Shown piece after piece: positions 9,655-18,731 of a DNA stretch of 36,414 bases; position 1 is the stretch's first letter, and every line of letters starts with the position of its first letter. Position numbers and translations under genes: made by a program. A model generated the notes under the pieces. That model saw nothing but the letters and a program-made list of their open reading frames with translations, searched no databases and had not been told where the DNA came from. The stretch spans positions 3,697 to 40,110 of the forward strand of contig NZ_JAUNPC010000023.1 in NCBI RefSeq assembly GCF_030536915.1. The letters run 5' to 3'. This stretch comes from Paracoccus sp. (in: a-proteobacteria). Its GTDB lineage: Bacteria > Pseudomonadota > Alphaproteobacteria > Rhodobacterales > Rhodobacteraceae.

Positions 9655-11244
9655 ATGAATCTGAACCTGATGATGAGCGATGACGAGGAACTGCGCCCGC
9701 GCATCACCGTCTTTGGCGTCGGCGGGGCCGGCGGCAATGCTGTCAACAACATGATCGAGAAGCAACTGGACGGCGTGACCTTCGTGGTCGCCAACACCGA
9801 CGCGCAGGCGCTGGCGCAAAGCCGTTCGGAAGCGCGCATCCAGCTTGGCCCCAAGGTCACCGAAGGACTGGGCGCGGGGGCCAAGCCCTCGATCGGGGCC
9901 AAGGCCGCCGAGGAAACGATCGAGGACATCGTCGATCACCTGATGGGCGCGCATATGTGCTTCATCACCTGCGGCATGGGCGGCGGCACCGGCACCGGCG
10001 CGGCCCCGATCATCGCCCAGGCCGCGCGCGAGATGGGCATCCTGACCGTCGGCGTCGTGACCAAGCCCTTCCAGTTCGAGGGTTCCAAGCGGATGCGGCA
10101 GGCCGACGAGGGCGTCGAGAACCTGCAGAAGGTCGTCGATACCCTCATCATCATCCCCAACCAGAACCTGTTCCGCATCGCCAACGAGAAGACCACCTTC
10201 ACCGAAGCCTTCGCCATGGCCGACGACGTGCTGTATCAGGGCGTCAAGGGCGTGACCGACCTGATGGTGCGCCCGGGCCTCATCAACCTCGACTTCGCCG
10301 ACGTGCGCGCGGTGATGGACGAGATGGGCAAGGCCATGATGGGCGCGGGCGAGGCCACGGGGGACAACCGCGCCGTGGAAGCCGCCGAAAAGGCCATCGC
10401 CAACCCGCTTCTGGACGAGATCAGCCTGCATGGCGCCAAGGGCGTCCTCATCAACATCACCGGCGGCCATGACCTGACCCTGTTCGAGATGGACGAGGCG
10501 GCCGAGAAGATCCGCGAGAAGGTCGATCCCGAGGCCAACATCATCGTCGGCTCGACGCTCGACCCGTCGCTGGAAGGCGCGGTCCGCGTCTCGGTCGTGG
10601 CCACCGGCATCGACAGCTCCGCCACCGCCGAAGCCCCGGCCCCCCGCCGCGGCCTGAAAGAGCCGCTGACCCAGAACCCGACCGTCGGCCGCGCCCCCGC
10701 GCCCGCGCCCGAGGAAGCCCCGGTCCGCCGCAGCCCGGTCATGGAGGCCCCCGCCGCGCGTCCCGCCCCGGCCGCCGAGGATCTGCCGGAACCGGCCTAC
10801 CGCCCGGCGCCCGAAGCCGCGCCCGAGCCGCGCGTCCAGATCCGCACGGACACCCGCAGCATGGACCAGCGGCTGAACGACCCGGCCAGCGACTTCACCG
10901 CCCCCGCGCGGCCCCAGTCCCCGCGCCCCGAGCCGTCGCCGGCGGTCCGGGAACGCCTTGACCGCGCGCTCAACCGCGACACCGACGCTGCCCCCCGCCG
11001 TCCCGGCGCGCCCGAGCCCACCACCGCACAGGGCCGGATGTCGGGCCTTGGCCGGATGCTGAACCGCGTCGCCGGCACCTCGCCCGAGGCCGAGCGTCCC
11101 CGCCCCGAGACGATCGCCGAGCGGGTGAGCGACCGCATGGCCCGCGTCCGCAAGGCCGAGGCCGATTTCGACGACCTCGCCTCGCCCGATGCAGGCCAGG
11201 ACAATGTCGAGATCCCGGCCTTCCTGCGGCGCCAGGCGAACTGA
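9655..11244 (+). CDS. ftsZ: cell division GTPase FtsZ
   Basis: FtsZ is the tubulin-like GTPase that polymerises into the Z-ring. The 529-residue protein has [15 protein letters not shown] (19-33), the tubulin signature GGGTGTG (109-115) and the T7 catalytic loop NLDFADVR (211-218). The core ends near 319. A linker of about 195 residues follows, rich in proline, alanine, arginine and acidic residues, then the C-terminal peptide [11 protein letters not shown] (519-529) that binds FtsA and other partners. The long linker is typical of alphaproteobacteria and far longer than in E. coli. The frame stays open 96 bases upstream, but the ATG at 9655 before [12 protein letters not shown] has the ribosome site and fits family starts. 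A strong terminator follows. Confidence 0.98.
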   Translation: MNLNLMMSDDEELRPRITVFGVGGAGGNAVNNMIEKQLDGVTFVVANTDAQALAQSRSEARIQLGPKVTEGLGAGAKPSIGAKAAEETIEDIVDHLMGAHMCFITCGMGGGTGTGAAPIIAQAAREMGILTVGVVTKPFQFEGSKRMRQADEGVENLQKVVDTLIIIPNQNLFRIANEKTTFTEAFAMADDVLYQGVKGVTDLMVRPGLINLDFADVRAVMDEMGKAMMGAGEATGDNRAVEAAEKAIANPLLDEISLHGAKGVLINITGGHDLTLFEMDEAAEKIREKVDPEANIIVGSTLDPSLEGAVRVSVVATGIDSSATAEAPAPRRGLKEPLTQNPTVGRAPAPAPEEAPVRRSPVMEAPAARPAPAAEDLPEPAYRPAPEAAPEPRVQIRTDTRSMDQRLNDPASDFTAPARPQSPRPEPSPAVRERLDRALNRDTDAAPRRPGAPEPTTAQGRMSGLGRMLNRVAGTSPEAERPRPETIAERVSDRMARVRKAEADFDDLASPDAGQDNVEIPAFLRRQAN

Positions 11245-11254
11245 CAGGGGGCGC

Positions 11255-11270
11255 GGGTTCACGAGAACCC
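11255..11270 (+). repeat. hairpin after ftsZ
   Basis: GGGTTC-acga-GAACCC forms a perfect six-base-pair stem with a four-base loop, eleven bases after the ftsZ stop. It precedes the main terminator and may act as a protective 3' end structure for the ftsZ mRNA. Confidence 0.5.
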
Positions 11271-11291
11271 GGCCCGCCCAAGGAACAGGGG

Positions 11292-11321
11292 AAAGGCCGC
11301 GAACGCGGCCTTTTCCTTTTT
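11292..11321 (+). terminator. intrinsic terminator of ftsZ
   Basis: AAAGGCCGC (11292-11300) and GCGGCCTTT (11305-11313) form a nine-base-pair stem with the loop gaac, running into TTTTCCTTTTT (11311-11321). This is the clearest rho-independent terminator in the window and separates ftsZ from lpxC, so lpxC needs its own promoter within 11322-11476. Confidence 0.88.
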
Positions 11322-11476
11322 CCCGCCAGTTGTTTATGCCGGCATGTCCTTTCGGTGACGGTATGGCGGACCATGTTACAGGGCGTCACAATTCGTTAAT
11401 TGAGAGACTCCCCGGCCGCGCCTACATCGATCCTGACACGGGAGCCCTTGCGTTCCCCAACAAGACGGACAGGACG

Positions 11477-12415
11477 ATGCAAGCCACCCTCGCCACCCCC
11501 GCCCGCTTCACGGGTGCCGGGCTCCACTCGGGGCAACCGGCAAGGCTGACCATCAACCCGGCCCCCGCCGGGCACGGCATCATCTTCCGCCGCACCGATC
11601 TGGGCGGCGCGCGGATTCCTGCGCGCTGGGATCACGTCGTCCCCTCGCCGCTCTGCACCCTGTTGCAGGGCGAAAGCGGGGCCACCGTCTCGACCGTCGA
11701 GCATGTGATGGCGGCGCTGGTCGGCACCGGCGTCCACAACGCCCTGATCGACATCGACGGCCCCGAGGTTCCGATTCTCGACGGCTCGTCGGCGCCCTTC
11801 GTCGCGGGCATCCTCAAGGCCGGCCTGCGCCATTCGCCCGCGCCGCTGCGCGCCATCCGCGTCCTCAAGACCGTCGAGGTGCATCAGGGCGCGGGCTTTG
11901 CGCGCCTGTCGCCGTCGGACAGCCTGCAGATGGATTTCGCCATCGACTTCGCCGACGCGGCCATCGGGCGGCAGGAAAAGCAGCTCGACCTCGCCAACGG
12001 CGCCTTCCTGCGCGAGCTGATGGATTCGCGCACCTTCTGCCGGCAGGCGGATGTCGAGGCGATGAAGGCCAACGGTCTTGCCCTGGGCGGCACCTATTTC
12101 AACGCCGTCGTGGTGGACGGCGACCGGGTGCTGTCGCCCGGCGGCCTGCGCCACCGCGACGAGCCGGTGCGCCACAAGATGCTGGACGCCGTGGGCGATC
12201 TTGCGCTGGCGGGGGCGCCGCTGCTGGCGCGCTATACCGGCAACCGCGCCGGTCACGCGATGACGAACCGCCTGCTGCGGACGCTTTTCGCGACCGAGGG
12301 CGCCTGGGAATGGACCACCTGCACCCCCGAGATCGAGGAACAGCTTCCCGGCGCGGGCATCATCGCCCAGCGGGCCCCCGCGCCGGTTGTCGCCCGCGTC
12401 CGCGCCGTCGCCTGA
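11477..12415 (+). CDS. lpxC: UDP-3-O-acyl-N-acetylglucosamine deacetylase LpxC
   Basis: LpxC is the zinc deacetylase that commits UDP-3-O-acyl-GlcNAc to lipid A synthesis. The 312-residue protein carries the zinc ligands H76 (STVEH), H233 and D237 (VRHKMLD), the general base E75 and the catalytic H260, matching H79, H238, D242, E78 and H265 of E. coli by order and spacing. The ATG at 11477 has AGGA just upstream; a longer open frame exists but has no family-like N-terminus. The 155 bases after the ftsZ terminator, which include the small dyad CAATT-cgtt-AATTG (11389-11402), should hold the promoter; I cannot assign its boxes with confidence. In E. coli LpxC is controlled by FtsH proteolysis, which the sequence cannot show here. 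Confidence 0.96.
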   Translation: MQATLATPARFTGAGLHSGQPARLTINPAPAGHGIIFRRTDLGGARIPARWDHVVPSPLCTLLQGESGATVSTVEHVMAALVGTGVHNALIDIDGPEVPILDGSSAPFVAGILKAGLRHSPAPLRAIRVLKTVEVHQGAGFARLSPSDSLQMDFAIDFADAAIGRQEKQLDLANGAFLRELMDSRTFCRQADVEAMKANGLALGGTYFNAVVVDGDRVLSPGGLRHRDEPVRHKMLDAVGDLALAGAPLLARYTGNRAGHAMTNRLLRTLFATEGAWEWTTCTPEIEEQLPGAGIIAQRAPAPVVARVRAVA

Positions 12416-12431
12416 CGCGTGTAGCGGCCTG

Positions 12432-12486
12432 AAAAGGGCTGGCGCTGTGGTCACAACTGCCTGAACACAGGGCGACTTGCCCTTTT
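12432..12486 (+). repeat. nested inverted repeat between lpxC and bamD
   Basis: AAAAGGGC (12432-12439) pairs with GCCCTTTT (12479-12486), and inside it CTGTG (12445-12449) pairs with CACAG (12466-12470). Together they can form a long interrupted hairpin 16 bases after the lpxC stop whose 3' arm ends in TTTT. It may be a weak terminator or a processing site. Confidence 0.4.
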
Positions 12487-12582
12487 GCGCGGGTCCATGT
12501 TGTGTGCTAGGACAGCCGGGCCGCGCGGGCGTTGACAGGTGCGGGGCACGCGACCGCAGGACGACGGACAGACAGGACGGAC

Positions 12583-13425
12583 ATGGCATTCAGCAAAACG
12601 CGCCTCGTGCTCATGGCAGTCGCGCTGTCCCTTTCGCTGGCGGCTTGCGGGCGCGGCACGGTCTCGACGTCCGAGCCGCTGGACAACTTCACCGCCGAGG
12701 AAATCTACAAGCGCGGCGAATACGAGCTTGAGAACCGCAACCGCCCTCAGGACGCCGTCCGCTATTTCAGCGAGATCGAGCGGCTTTACCCTTATTCCGA
12801 ATGGGCCAAACGGGCGCTGATCATGCAGGCCTATTCGCATCACAAGGCCCGCCAGTATGACGAGGCGCGCGGCGCCGCCCAGCGCTTCATTGACAACTAT
12901 CCGGGCGACGAGGACGCGGCCTATGCCAAGTATCTGCTCGCGCTGTCCTATTACGACCAGGTGGATGAGGTCGGCCGCGACCAGGGCCTGACCTTCCAGG
13001 CGTTGCAGGGCTTGCGCGAGGTGATCGAGCAATATCCCGACAGCGAATACGCCAAGTCCTCGGTGCTCAAGTTCGACCTGGCCTTTGACCATCTCGCCGG
13101 GAAAGAGATGGAGATCGGCCGCTACTATCTCAAGCGCGGCCACCACACCGCGGCCATCAACCGCTTCCGCGTCGTGGTCGAGGATTTCCAGACCACCACC
13201 CACACGCCCGAGGCGCTGATGCGGCTGGTCGAGGCATACCTCGCGCTTGGCCTGACCGACGAGGCGCAAACGGCGGGGGCGATCCTAGGGCACAATTTCC
13301 GCTCGTCGCCCTTCTATGCCGACGCCTATGCGCAGTTGCGCGGGCGCGGGCTGACGGCGACGCCGCAGGGCGACAACTGGCTGACCCGCGTCTATCGCGA
13401 GGTGATCCAGGGCCGGTGGCTGTAA
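12583..13425 (+). CDS. bamD: outer membrane protein assembly factor BamD (lipoprotein)
   Basis: BamD is the essential lipoprotein partner of BamA that helps fold beta-barrel proteins into the outer membrane. The 280-residue product has a lipoprotein signal peptide with lipobox LAAC and the acylated cysteine at residue 22, then TPR-like helical repeats (for example YKRGEYELENRNRPQDAVRY and YPDSEYAKSS). The frame is open earlier, but the ATG at 12583 gives the proper signal peptide and has AGGA upstream. recN follows after 28 bases, an arrangement shared by many alphaproteobacteria. Length and repeats fit BamD rather than the periplasmic CpoB/YbgF. Confidence 0.94.
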   Translation: MAFSKTRLVLMAVALSLSLAACGRGTVSTSEPLDNFTAEEIYKRGEYELENRNRPQDAVRYFSEIERLYPYSEWAKRALIMQAYSHHKARQYDEARGAAQRFIDNYPGDEDAAYAKYLLALSYYDQVDEVGRDQGLTFQALQGLREVIEQYPDSEYAKSSVLKFDLAFDHLAGKEMEIGRYYLKRGHHTAAINRFRVVVEDFQTTTHTPEALMRLVEAYLALGLTDEAQTAGAILGHNFRSSPFYADAYAQLRGRGLTATPQGDNWLTRVYREVIQGRWL

Positions 13426-13453
13426 CGGCCGCGGGCCGGCGGGGAACGGGCGC

Positions 13454-15127
13454 ATGCTGCGGACGCTGGACATACGCGACATCCTGCTGATCGACCGGCT
13501 GTCGCTCGACTTCGCGCCGGGGCTGAACGTGCTGACCGGCGAGACGGGGGCGGGCAAGTCGATCCTGCTGGACTGCCTGGGCTTCGTGCTGGGCTGGCGG
13601 GGCCGGGCCGAACTGGTCCGCGCGGGCGCCGCGCAGGGCGAGGTCACGGCCGTCTTCGACCTTCCTCCGGGCCATCCCGCCCGGGCCGTTCTGGACGAGG
13701 CGGGGATCGAGGCCGAGGACGAGCTGATCCTGCGCCGGGTGAACGCCGCCGACGGCCGCAAGACCGGCTGGGTCAACGACCGCCGCGTCTCGGGCGAGGT
13801 GCTGCGGGCACTGTCGGACGCGCTGGTGGAACTGCACGGCCAGCACGACGACCGCGGCCTTCTGAACCCGCGCGGGCACCGGCTGCTGCTCGACGCCTTC
13901 GGGGCGCTGGACCTGTCGCAGGTCCGCGCCGCATGGACCGCCCGCCGGCAGGCGGCGGCGGCGCTGACTGATGCCGAGACGGCGCTGGACGCCGCCCGGA
14001 AAGAGGAAGACTTCCTGCGCCATGCCGTGGCCGAACTGGAAAAGCTCGACCCCCAGCCCGGCGAGGAAGCCACGCTCGACATCTCGCGCCGCCAGATGCA
14101 GGCGGCGGAACGGGTGCGCGGCGACGTGGCCCGCGCCTTGCAGATGCTCGCGGGCGCAGGCGCGGACCTCGGGGCCGAGGGGCTGATCGTCGAGGCAACC
14201 CGCTGGCTGGAAGGCGCGGCCGACAAGATCGGCGACAGCGACGATACGCTGGCCGAACCCTTGGCCGCCCTCTCCCGCGCCTCGATCGAACTGGGCGAGG
14301 CCACCCGCGGGGTCGAGGAGGCCCTGTCCCGCATGGACTTCGACCCCCGCGCGCTGGACGCCGCCGAGGAACGGCTGTTCGCCCTGCGGGCGCTCGCCCG
14401 CAAGCATGACGTGCTGCCGGACGATCTGGCGACCCTGGCCGCGGACCTGTCCGCCCGCCTTGCCGCGCTGGACGCGGGCGAGGCGCGGATGGGTGATCTC
14501 GGGCAGGCTCTCCGCGAGGCCGATGCCGCCTATGACGCGGCGGCGGGTCGGGTCAGCGCCGAACGGCGCGCGGCGGCCGGGCGGCTCGATGCCGCCATGG
14601 CCGCCGAACTTGCGCCGCTGAAGATGGAACGCGCCGTCTTCGAGACCCGCGTGACCGCAGGAGAGCCCGGCCCCGACGGCCGCGACAGCGTGGCCTTCAC
14701 CGTCGCCACCAACCCCGGTGCCCCTGCCGGGCCGCTGGACCGCATCGCCTCGGGCGGCGAGTTGTCGCGCTTCCTCCTCGCGCTCAAGGTCTGCCTCGCC
14801 CGTGGCGGCGAGCCGCTGGTGATGATCTTCGATGAAATCGACCGCGGGGTAGGCGGCGCCACCGCCGATGCCGTGGGCCGCCGTCTCGCCCGGCTGGCCG
14901 AAGGCGCGCAGGTGCTGGTCGTCACCCATTCGCCGCAGGTGGCCGCGCTGGGGCAGCAGCATTTCCGGGTGGCCAAGTCGGTGACGGATGGCGTCACCAC
15001 CTCGCGCGTGGCGGCGCTGGACGACGCCGAGCGGGTCGAGGAGATCGCCCGGATGCTCGCCGGCGAAGAGATCACGCCCGCCGCCCGCGCCGCCGCCATC
15101 GCCCTGCTGACCGCCGCGCCCGCCTGA
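13454..15127 (+). CDS. recN: DNA repair protein RecN
   Basis: RecN is an SMC-like ATPase that holds broken DNA ends together for recombinational repair. The 557-residue protein has Walker A GETGAGKS (29-36), a long central coiled-coil part rich in alanine and glutamate, the ABC signature ASGGELSRF near 430, and Walker B LVMIFDEID near 455 followed by the D-loop-like RGVGG. Length fits the family (about 550). It is close behind bamD and probably co-transcribed. I see no GTTC-N7-GTTC alphaproteobacterial SOS box directly before it, so LexA control is not supported here. It converges with the RcnB-like gene 18 bases later. Confidence 0.95.
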   Translation: MLRTLDIRDILLIDRLSLDFAPGLNVLTGETGAGKSILLDCLGFVLGWRGRAELVRAGAAQGEVTAVFDLPPGHPARAVLDEAGIEAEDELILRRVNAADGRKTGWVNDRRVSGEVLRALSDALVELHGQHDDRGLLNPRGHRLLLDAFGALDLSQVRAAWTARRQAAAALTDAETALDAARKEEDFLRHAVAELEKLDPQPGEEATLDISRRQMQAAERVRGDVARALQMLAGAGADLGAEGLIVEATRWLEGAADKIGDSDDTLAEPLAALSRASIELGEATRGVEEALSRMDFDPRALDAAEERLFALRALARKHDVLPDDLATLAADLSARLAALDAGEARMGDLGQALREADAAYDAAAGRVSAERRAAAGRLDAAMAAELAPLKMERAVFETRVTAGEPGPDGRDSVAFTVATNPGAPAGPLDRIASGGELSRFLLALKVCLARGGEPLVMIFDEIDRGVGGATADAVGRRLARLAEGAQVLVVTHSPQVAALGQQHFRVAKSVTDGVTTSRVAALDDAERVEEIARMLAGEEITPAARAAAIALLTAAPA

Positions 15128-15145
15128 ACCCTCGGCCCCTCGCGG

Positions 15146-15541
15146 TCAGTCGAGGATCGCCTCGACGCTTCGGATCACCGACAGCACCTTGGCCGAGCGC
15201 GCCTCGATCCGCACCAGCCTGCCGTCGATGATGGCGTAATGCTGCCCCTCGGGCGGATCGGCCAGGCCGTAAAGTCCCGGCTTCCTGACAACATGCACGT
15301 CATTCCAATCGGCGATCCGGCCCACCAGCGGACCATGTGCCGCCTGTCCGGGCAGAAGGCATCCCCCGTCATCCCTTGCCTGCCCCGGTGGACAGCCGGG
15401 CGGGTCCTGCTGGACGATGACCACCCGCCCGTCCCTTTCCGCAGGGACAGGCGGGTTGTCCCGGGCCGCCTGATCCGTCAGCGCGGCCGGCGCAAACGCC
15501 AGGGCCAGGGCGGCACCCGCAAGGAAACCTGAAAGTTTCAT
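15146..15541 (-). CDS. secreted RcnB-like protein of unknown function
   Basis: The 131-residue protein has a Sec signal peptide (MKLSGFLAGAALALAFAPAALT), a variable middle with two cysteines (in PPGCPPG and GGCLLPG), and a C-terminal part YGLADPPEGQHYAIIDGRLVRIEARSAKVL whose pattern (tyrosine, PP-x-G, a short strand with a final hydrophobic 'V-L') resembles the periplasmic RcnB family. RcnB itself tunes nickel and cobalt export, but many relatives have no known role, so metal function is not claimed. Start: ATG at 15541 with AAAGGA upstream. It stands 56 bases downstream of mmsB on the same strand and could be read through from the valine operon, or have its own promoter. Confidence 0.7.
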   Translation of the reverse strand: MKLSGFLAGAALALAFAPAALTDQAARDNPPVPAERDGRVVIVQQDPPGCPPGQARDDGGCLLPGQAAHGPLVGRIADWNDVHVVRKPGLYGLADPPEGQHYAIIDGRLVRIEARSAKVLSVIRSVEAILD

Positions 15542-15597
15542 CCTGCGTCCTTTCTGCTGTGGCTGAACCAACGCGCCACCGGCAGGCAGGTTTCGCC

Positions 15598-16485
15598 TCA
15601 GTCCTCCGGTCGGCCCCCACGGGCGCGTGCGGCAAGGCGCGGCAGCATGGCCGAGAAGTCGAGGCCCCGGCCGTCCTCGCGCTCGACGAAGTCGGCGTAA
15701 AGCCGCGTCGCCATCTCGCCCATCGGCGTATCCGCATCCGCGCTTTCGGCGGCCTGCTGCGACAGCCGCAGGTCCTTGAGCATCAGTTCGGCCGCGAAAC
15801 CGGGCTTGTAGCCGTTGTCGGCAGGCGAGACCGGCCCCACGCCCGGCGCCGGGCAATAGGCGTTCATCGACCAGCTGTAGCCCGACGAGGTGGACACCAC
15901 GTCGAACATCCGCGCGCGGTCCAGCCCCAGCTTGTCGGCCAGCGCGAAGGCCTCGCAGGTGGCGATCATGGTCACGCCCAGGATCATGTTGTTGCAGATC
16001 TTGGCCGCCTGTCCTGCGCCCGACTCGCCGCAATGGACGGCCTTCTGTCCCATGATGTCGAACAGCGGCTTCACCGTGGCGAAATCCCCGGCCGAGCCAC
16101 CGACCATGAAGGTCAGCGTCCCCGCCGCAGCCCCGCCGACGCCGCCCGAGACCGGCGCGTCCAGCGTGCCCAGCCCCGCGGCTCGCGCCTGTTCCGCCAC
16201 CGCCCGGGCGCTGTCCACGTCCACGGTCGAGCAGTCGCAGAGCACCGCCCCCGCCTGCATCACCGGGATCACCTGCCCGGCGACGCTGCGCAGGATCTCG
16301 CCGTTCGGCAGCATGGTGATGACCACCTCGGCGCCCCGCGCGGCCTCGGCTGCGCTGACGGCGGGGATGACGCCCTCGACATCCGGCGCCGCCACGTCGA
16401 AGCCGGTGACCTCGTGCCCCGCCTGCGCGAGATTGCGGGCCATCGGGCCGCCCATGTTGCCAAGGCCGATGAAGGCGACCTTCAT
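15598..16485 (-). CDS. mmsB: 3-hydroxyisobutyrate dehydrogenase MmsB
   Basis: MmsB oxidises 3-hydroxyisobutyrate to methylmalonate semialdehyde with NAD+ in valine breakdown. The 295-residue protein has the Rossmann motif GLGNMGGPMARNL (7-19), the substrate-binding DAPVSGGVGGA (109-119), catalytic lysine K162 in GAGQAAKICNNM, and the C-terminal helix KDLRLS. These are the marks of the beta-hydroxyacid dehydrogenase family, and the valine-pathway neighbours choose this member over glyoxylate or tartronate reductases. The ATG overlaps the stop of the upstream hydrolase by four bases (ATGA), with GGAGG upstream. It is the last gene of the three-gene operon. Confidence 0.93.
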   Translation of the reverse strand: MKVAFIGLGNMGGPMARNLAQAGHEVTGFDVAAPDVEGVIPAVSAAEAARGAEVVITMLPNGEILRSVAGQVIPVMQAGAVLCDCSTVDVDSARAVAEQARAAGLGTLDAPVSGGVGGAAAGTLTFMVGGSAGDFATVKPLFDIMGQKAVHCGESGAGQAAKICNNMILGVTMIATCEAFALADKLGLDRARMFDVVSTSSGYSWSMNAYCPAPGVGPVSPADNGYKPGFAAELMLKDLRLSQQAAESADADTPMGEMATRLYADFVEREDGRGLDFSAMLPRLAARARGGRPED

Positions 16486-17489
16486 GCCTGTTCCTCCCAC
16501 GTCAGTTCCTCGGGGCCGAGATCGGCCAGCATCGCCTCCACCATCGCCGGGTCGGCCGGCGCCTTCCACGAGGGCTTGCGGTCCTTGTCGATGATCTGCG
16601 CCCGCACGCCTTCCAGGAAGTCGCTTTCCGCCGTCGCCCGGTGGGTGAAGCGGTATTCGCGCGACAGCGATTCCTGCATCCGCCGGTCGCCCCGCGCCGC
16701 CCTGACCATCGCCAGCGTCGCCGCCATCGACAGGGGCGAGTTGCGGCGCATCACCTTCAGCGCCTCGGCGTCGCCCGCATGTTCCAGCGCGCCGATGATG
16801 TCCTCGACCGTGCGGCCGCCAAAGGCCGACAGGTCGCGGCTTTCCAGTGCCGCCGGGGGCGGGGTCCCCCGTTTCAGGACCGAGATGTCGCCGGTTTCGG
16901 CCAACTGCTTTTTCACCGCCGCCCATTCGGCTTCCGGCAGGTAGATGTCGGCAAACCCCGCGTGGATGGCGTCGCCCGCCCCCATCCGCGCCCCGGTGAG
17001 GCCCAGATATTCCCCGATCCGCCCCGGCGCGCGGGCCAGAAGCCATGTCCCGCCCACGTCGGGGATCAGCCCGATGCCCGATTCCGGCATCGCCACCTGC
17101 GTCGTGTCGCCCACGACCCGGTGGCTGGCATGGCCGCCGATGCCGACGCCGCCGCCCATGACAAAGCCCTGCATGAAGGCGGCGATGGGCTTGGGATAGT
17201 CTCTGATCGCGGCGTTCATGCGGTATTCGTCCGCGAAGAACTGCTGCCCGATCCCGTGATCGCCCGCGCGGCCGCCGTGATAGACGGCGGCGATGTCGCC
17301 CCCGGCGCAGAAGGCGCGGTCGCCCTCGGCGTCGATGATGACCAGCCTGACCGCCGGATCGTCGCGCCAGCCGTCCAGCGCCGCCTTGATCGCATTGGCC
17401 ATCTCGTGGCTCAGCGCGTTCAGCGCCTGAGGGCGGTTGAGGGTGATGCGGCCGGCGTTCCGGTCGCGTCGGATGTTCAGCTCGTCCAT
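16482..17489 (-). CDS. 3-hydroxyisobutyryl-CoA hydrolase (enoyl-CoA hydratase superfamily)
   Basis: It is expected to release 3-hydroxyisobutyrate from its CoA ester. The 335-residue length and the pattern CAGGDIAAVYHGG (61-73), MGGGVGIGGHASHR (111-124) and AMPESGIGLIPDVGG (133-147) match human HIBCH-type hydrolases; E136 and D144 stand at the catalytic places, and the two glycine-rich turns form the oxyanion hole. Ordinary enoyl-CoA hydratases are near 260 residues and lack the long C-terminal part present here. The ATG shares one base with the stop of the acyl-CoA dehydrogenase (TGATG), and the stop overlaps mmsB, so the three are translated in a coupled row. Many genomes label this protein simply 'enoyl-CoA hydratase'. 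Confidence 0.9.
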   Translation of the reverse strand: MDELNIRRDRNAGRITLNRPQALNALSHEMANAIKAALDGWRDDPAVRLVIIDAEGDRAFCAGGDIAAVYHGGRAGDHGIGQQFFADEYRMNAAIRDYPKPIAAFMQGFVMGGGVGIGGHASHRVVGDTTQVAMPESGIGLIPDVGGTWLLARAPGRIGEYLGLTGARMGAGDAIHAGFADIYLPEAEWAAVKKQLAETGDISVLKRGTPPPAALESRDLSAFGGRTVEDIIGALEHAGDAEALKVMRRNSPLSMAATLAMVRAARGDRRMQESLSREYRFTHRATAESDFLEGVRAQIIDKDRKPSWKAPADPAMVEAMLADLGPEELTWEEQA

Positions 17490-18634
17490 CAGCCCCTCTC
17501 GGCCAGCATGGCGCGGCTGACGATCAGCCGCATGATCTCGTTGGTGCCTTCCAGGATCTGGTGCACGCGCAGGTCGCGCACGATCTTTTCCACACCATAG
17601 TCGGCCAGGTAGCCATAGCCACCATGCAGTTGCAGGCAGCCGTTCGCGACCTCGAAGGCGCGGTCGGTGACATACATCTTGGCCATGGCGCAGAACTTGG
17701 TCGCATCCGGGGCCTTGTTGTCCAGCTTCCACGCCGCCTGCCGCAGGAAGGTGCGGGCGGATTGCAGCGCCACTTCCATCTCGGCCAGCCGGAACTGCAG
17801 CGCCTGGAACTGGTCGAGGCTTTTGCCGAAGGCCTTGCGCTCGCCCATGTAGACCAGCGTCCGGTCCAGCGCCGCCTGCGCGCCCCCCAGCGCGCCCGCG
17901 GCGATGTTCAGCCGCCCGCCGTCCAGACCCGCCATGGCATAGGCAAAGCCGCGTCCTTCCTCGCCCAGCAGGTTCTCGGCCGGGATCGCGCAGTCGTCGA
18001 ACTGAACCACGGTCGTCGGCTGCGCCTGCCAGCCCATCTTCTGCTCCAGCGCGCCGAAGGACAGGCCCGGCGTGCCGTCCTCGACCACGACCGTGGAAAT
18101 CCCCTTCGGCCCGTCCTCGCCCGAGCGCACCATGCAGACGTAAGCGTCCGAATAGCCGCCGCCCGAGATGAAGGCCTTGGTCCCGTTCAGCTTCCAGCCC
18201 TCGTTCGTCCGCTCGGCCCGCGTCCGCAGGGCGGCGGCGTCGGACCCCGAGCCGGGTTCCGTCAGGCAGTAGGAAAACACCTTCTTCATGCTGCAGAGGT
18301 CGGGCAGCCAGCGCTCCTTGTCCTCGGGCTTGCCGAACTTGTCGATCATGCCGCCGCACATGTTGTGGATGGACAGAAACGATCCCACCGCCGGATCGGC
18401 CATCGCCAGCGCCTCGAAGACCAGCGTCGCGTCCAGCCGCGTCAGCCCCGAGCCGCCGTAGTCCTCGGACACGTAAAGCCCGCCGAAGCCAAGCTCGGCA
18501 ATGCGCGGCCACAGGTCCTTGGGGATGGTCCCCGCCGCTTCCCACTCACGCGAATGGGGGGCGATATGCTCGGCCCCGAAATCCCGCGCCATGTCGAAGA
18601 TGGCCTGCTGTTCCTCGGTCAGTGCGAAATCCAT
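17489..18634 (-). CDS. isobutyryl-CoA dehydrogenase (acyl-CoA dehydrogenase family)
   Basis: An FAD enzyme that would oxidise isobutyryl-CoA to methacrylyl-CoA and pass electrons to ETF. The 381-residue protein shows the three-part acyl-CoA dehydrogenase layout: helical start MDFALTEEQQAIFDMARDF, the FAD/substrate motif YCLTEPGSGSDAAAL, and the C-terminal helices with LQLHGGYGYLADYGVEKIVRDLR. The catalytic glutamate is E362 in QILEGTNEIM, the position used by most members and by isobutyryl-CoA dehydrogenases. Substrate choice is inferred from the operon. ATG at 18634 with GGGAGG four bases upstream; an earlier frame start lacks support. An 18-bp palindrome about 100 bases upstream may control it. 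Confidence 0.9.
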   Translation of the reverse strand: MDFALTEEQQAIFDMARDFGAEHIAPHSREWEAAGTIPKDLWPRIAELGFGGLYVSEDYGGSGLTRLDATLVFEALAMADPAVGSFLSIHNMCGGMIDKFGKPEDKERWLPDLCSMKKVFSYCLTEPGSGSDAAALRTRAERTNEGWKLNGTKAFISGGGYSDAYVCMVRSGEDGPKGISTVVVEDGTPGLSFGALEQKMGWQAQPTTVVQFDDCAIPAENLLGEEGRGFAYAMAGLDGGRLNIAAGALGGAQAALDRTLVYMGERKAFGKSLDQFQALQFRLAEMEVALQSARTFLRQAAWKLDNKAPDATKFCAMAKMYVTDRAFEVANGCLQLHGGYGYLADYGVEKIVRDLRVHQILEGTNEIMRLIVSRAMLAERG

Positions 18635-18731
18635 GCGACCTCCCCTTGCATCCTCTTGCGGCCAAGACATCCGAGTTGCCACGCCTTCGCAACCCGGATG
18701 CCGTTCTTCTTCGTCCAAGTATCCTGCCGGG

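Noticed and set aside
11389-11402. CtrA-like or other operator at CAATT-cgtt-AATTG before lpxC
   Set aside because: It has one TTAA only and arms of five bases; too weak to call as a regulator site.
12532-12537. TTGACA as -35 box for bamD
   Set aside because: No acceptable -10 stands 16-18 bases downstream.
13426-13453. LexA site before recN
   Set aside because: The 28-base gap contains no GTTC direct repeat; recN looks like the second gene of the bamD transcript.
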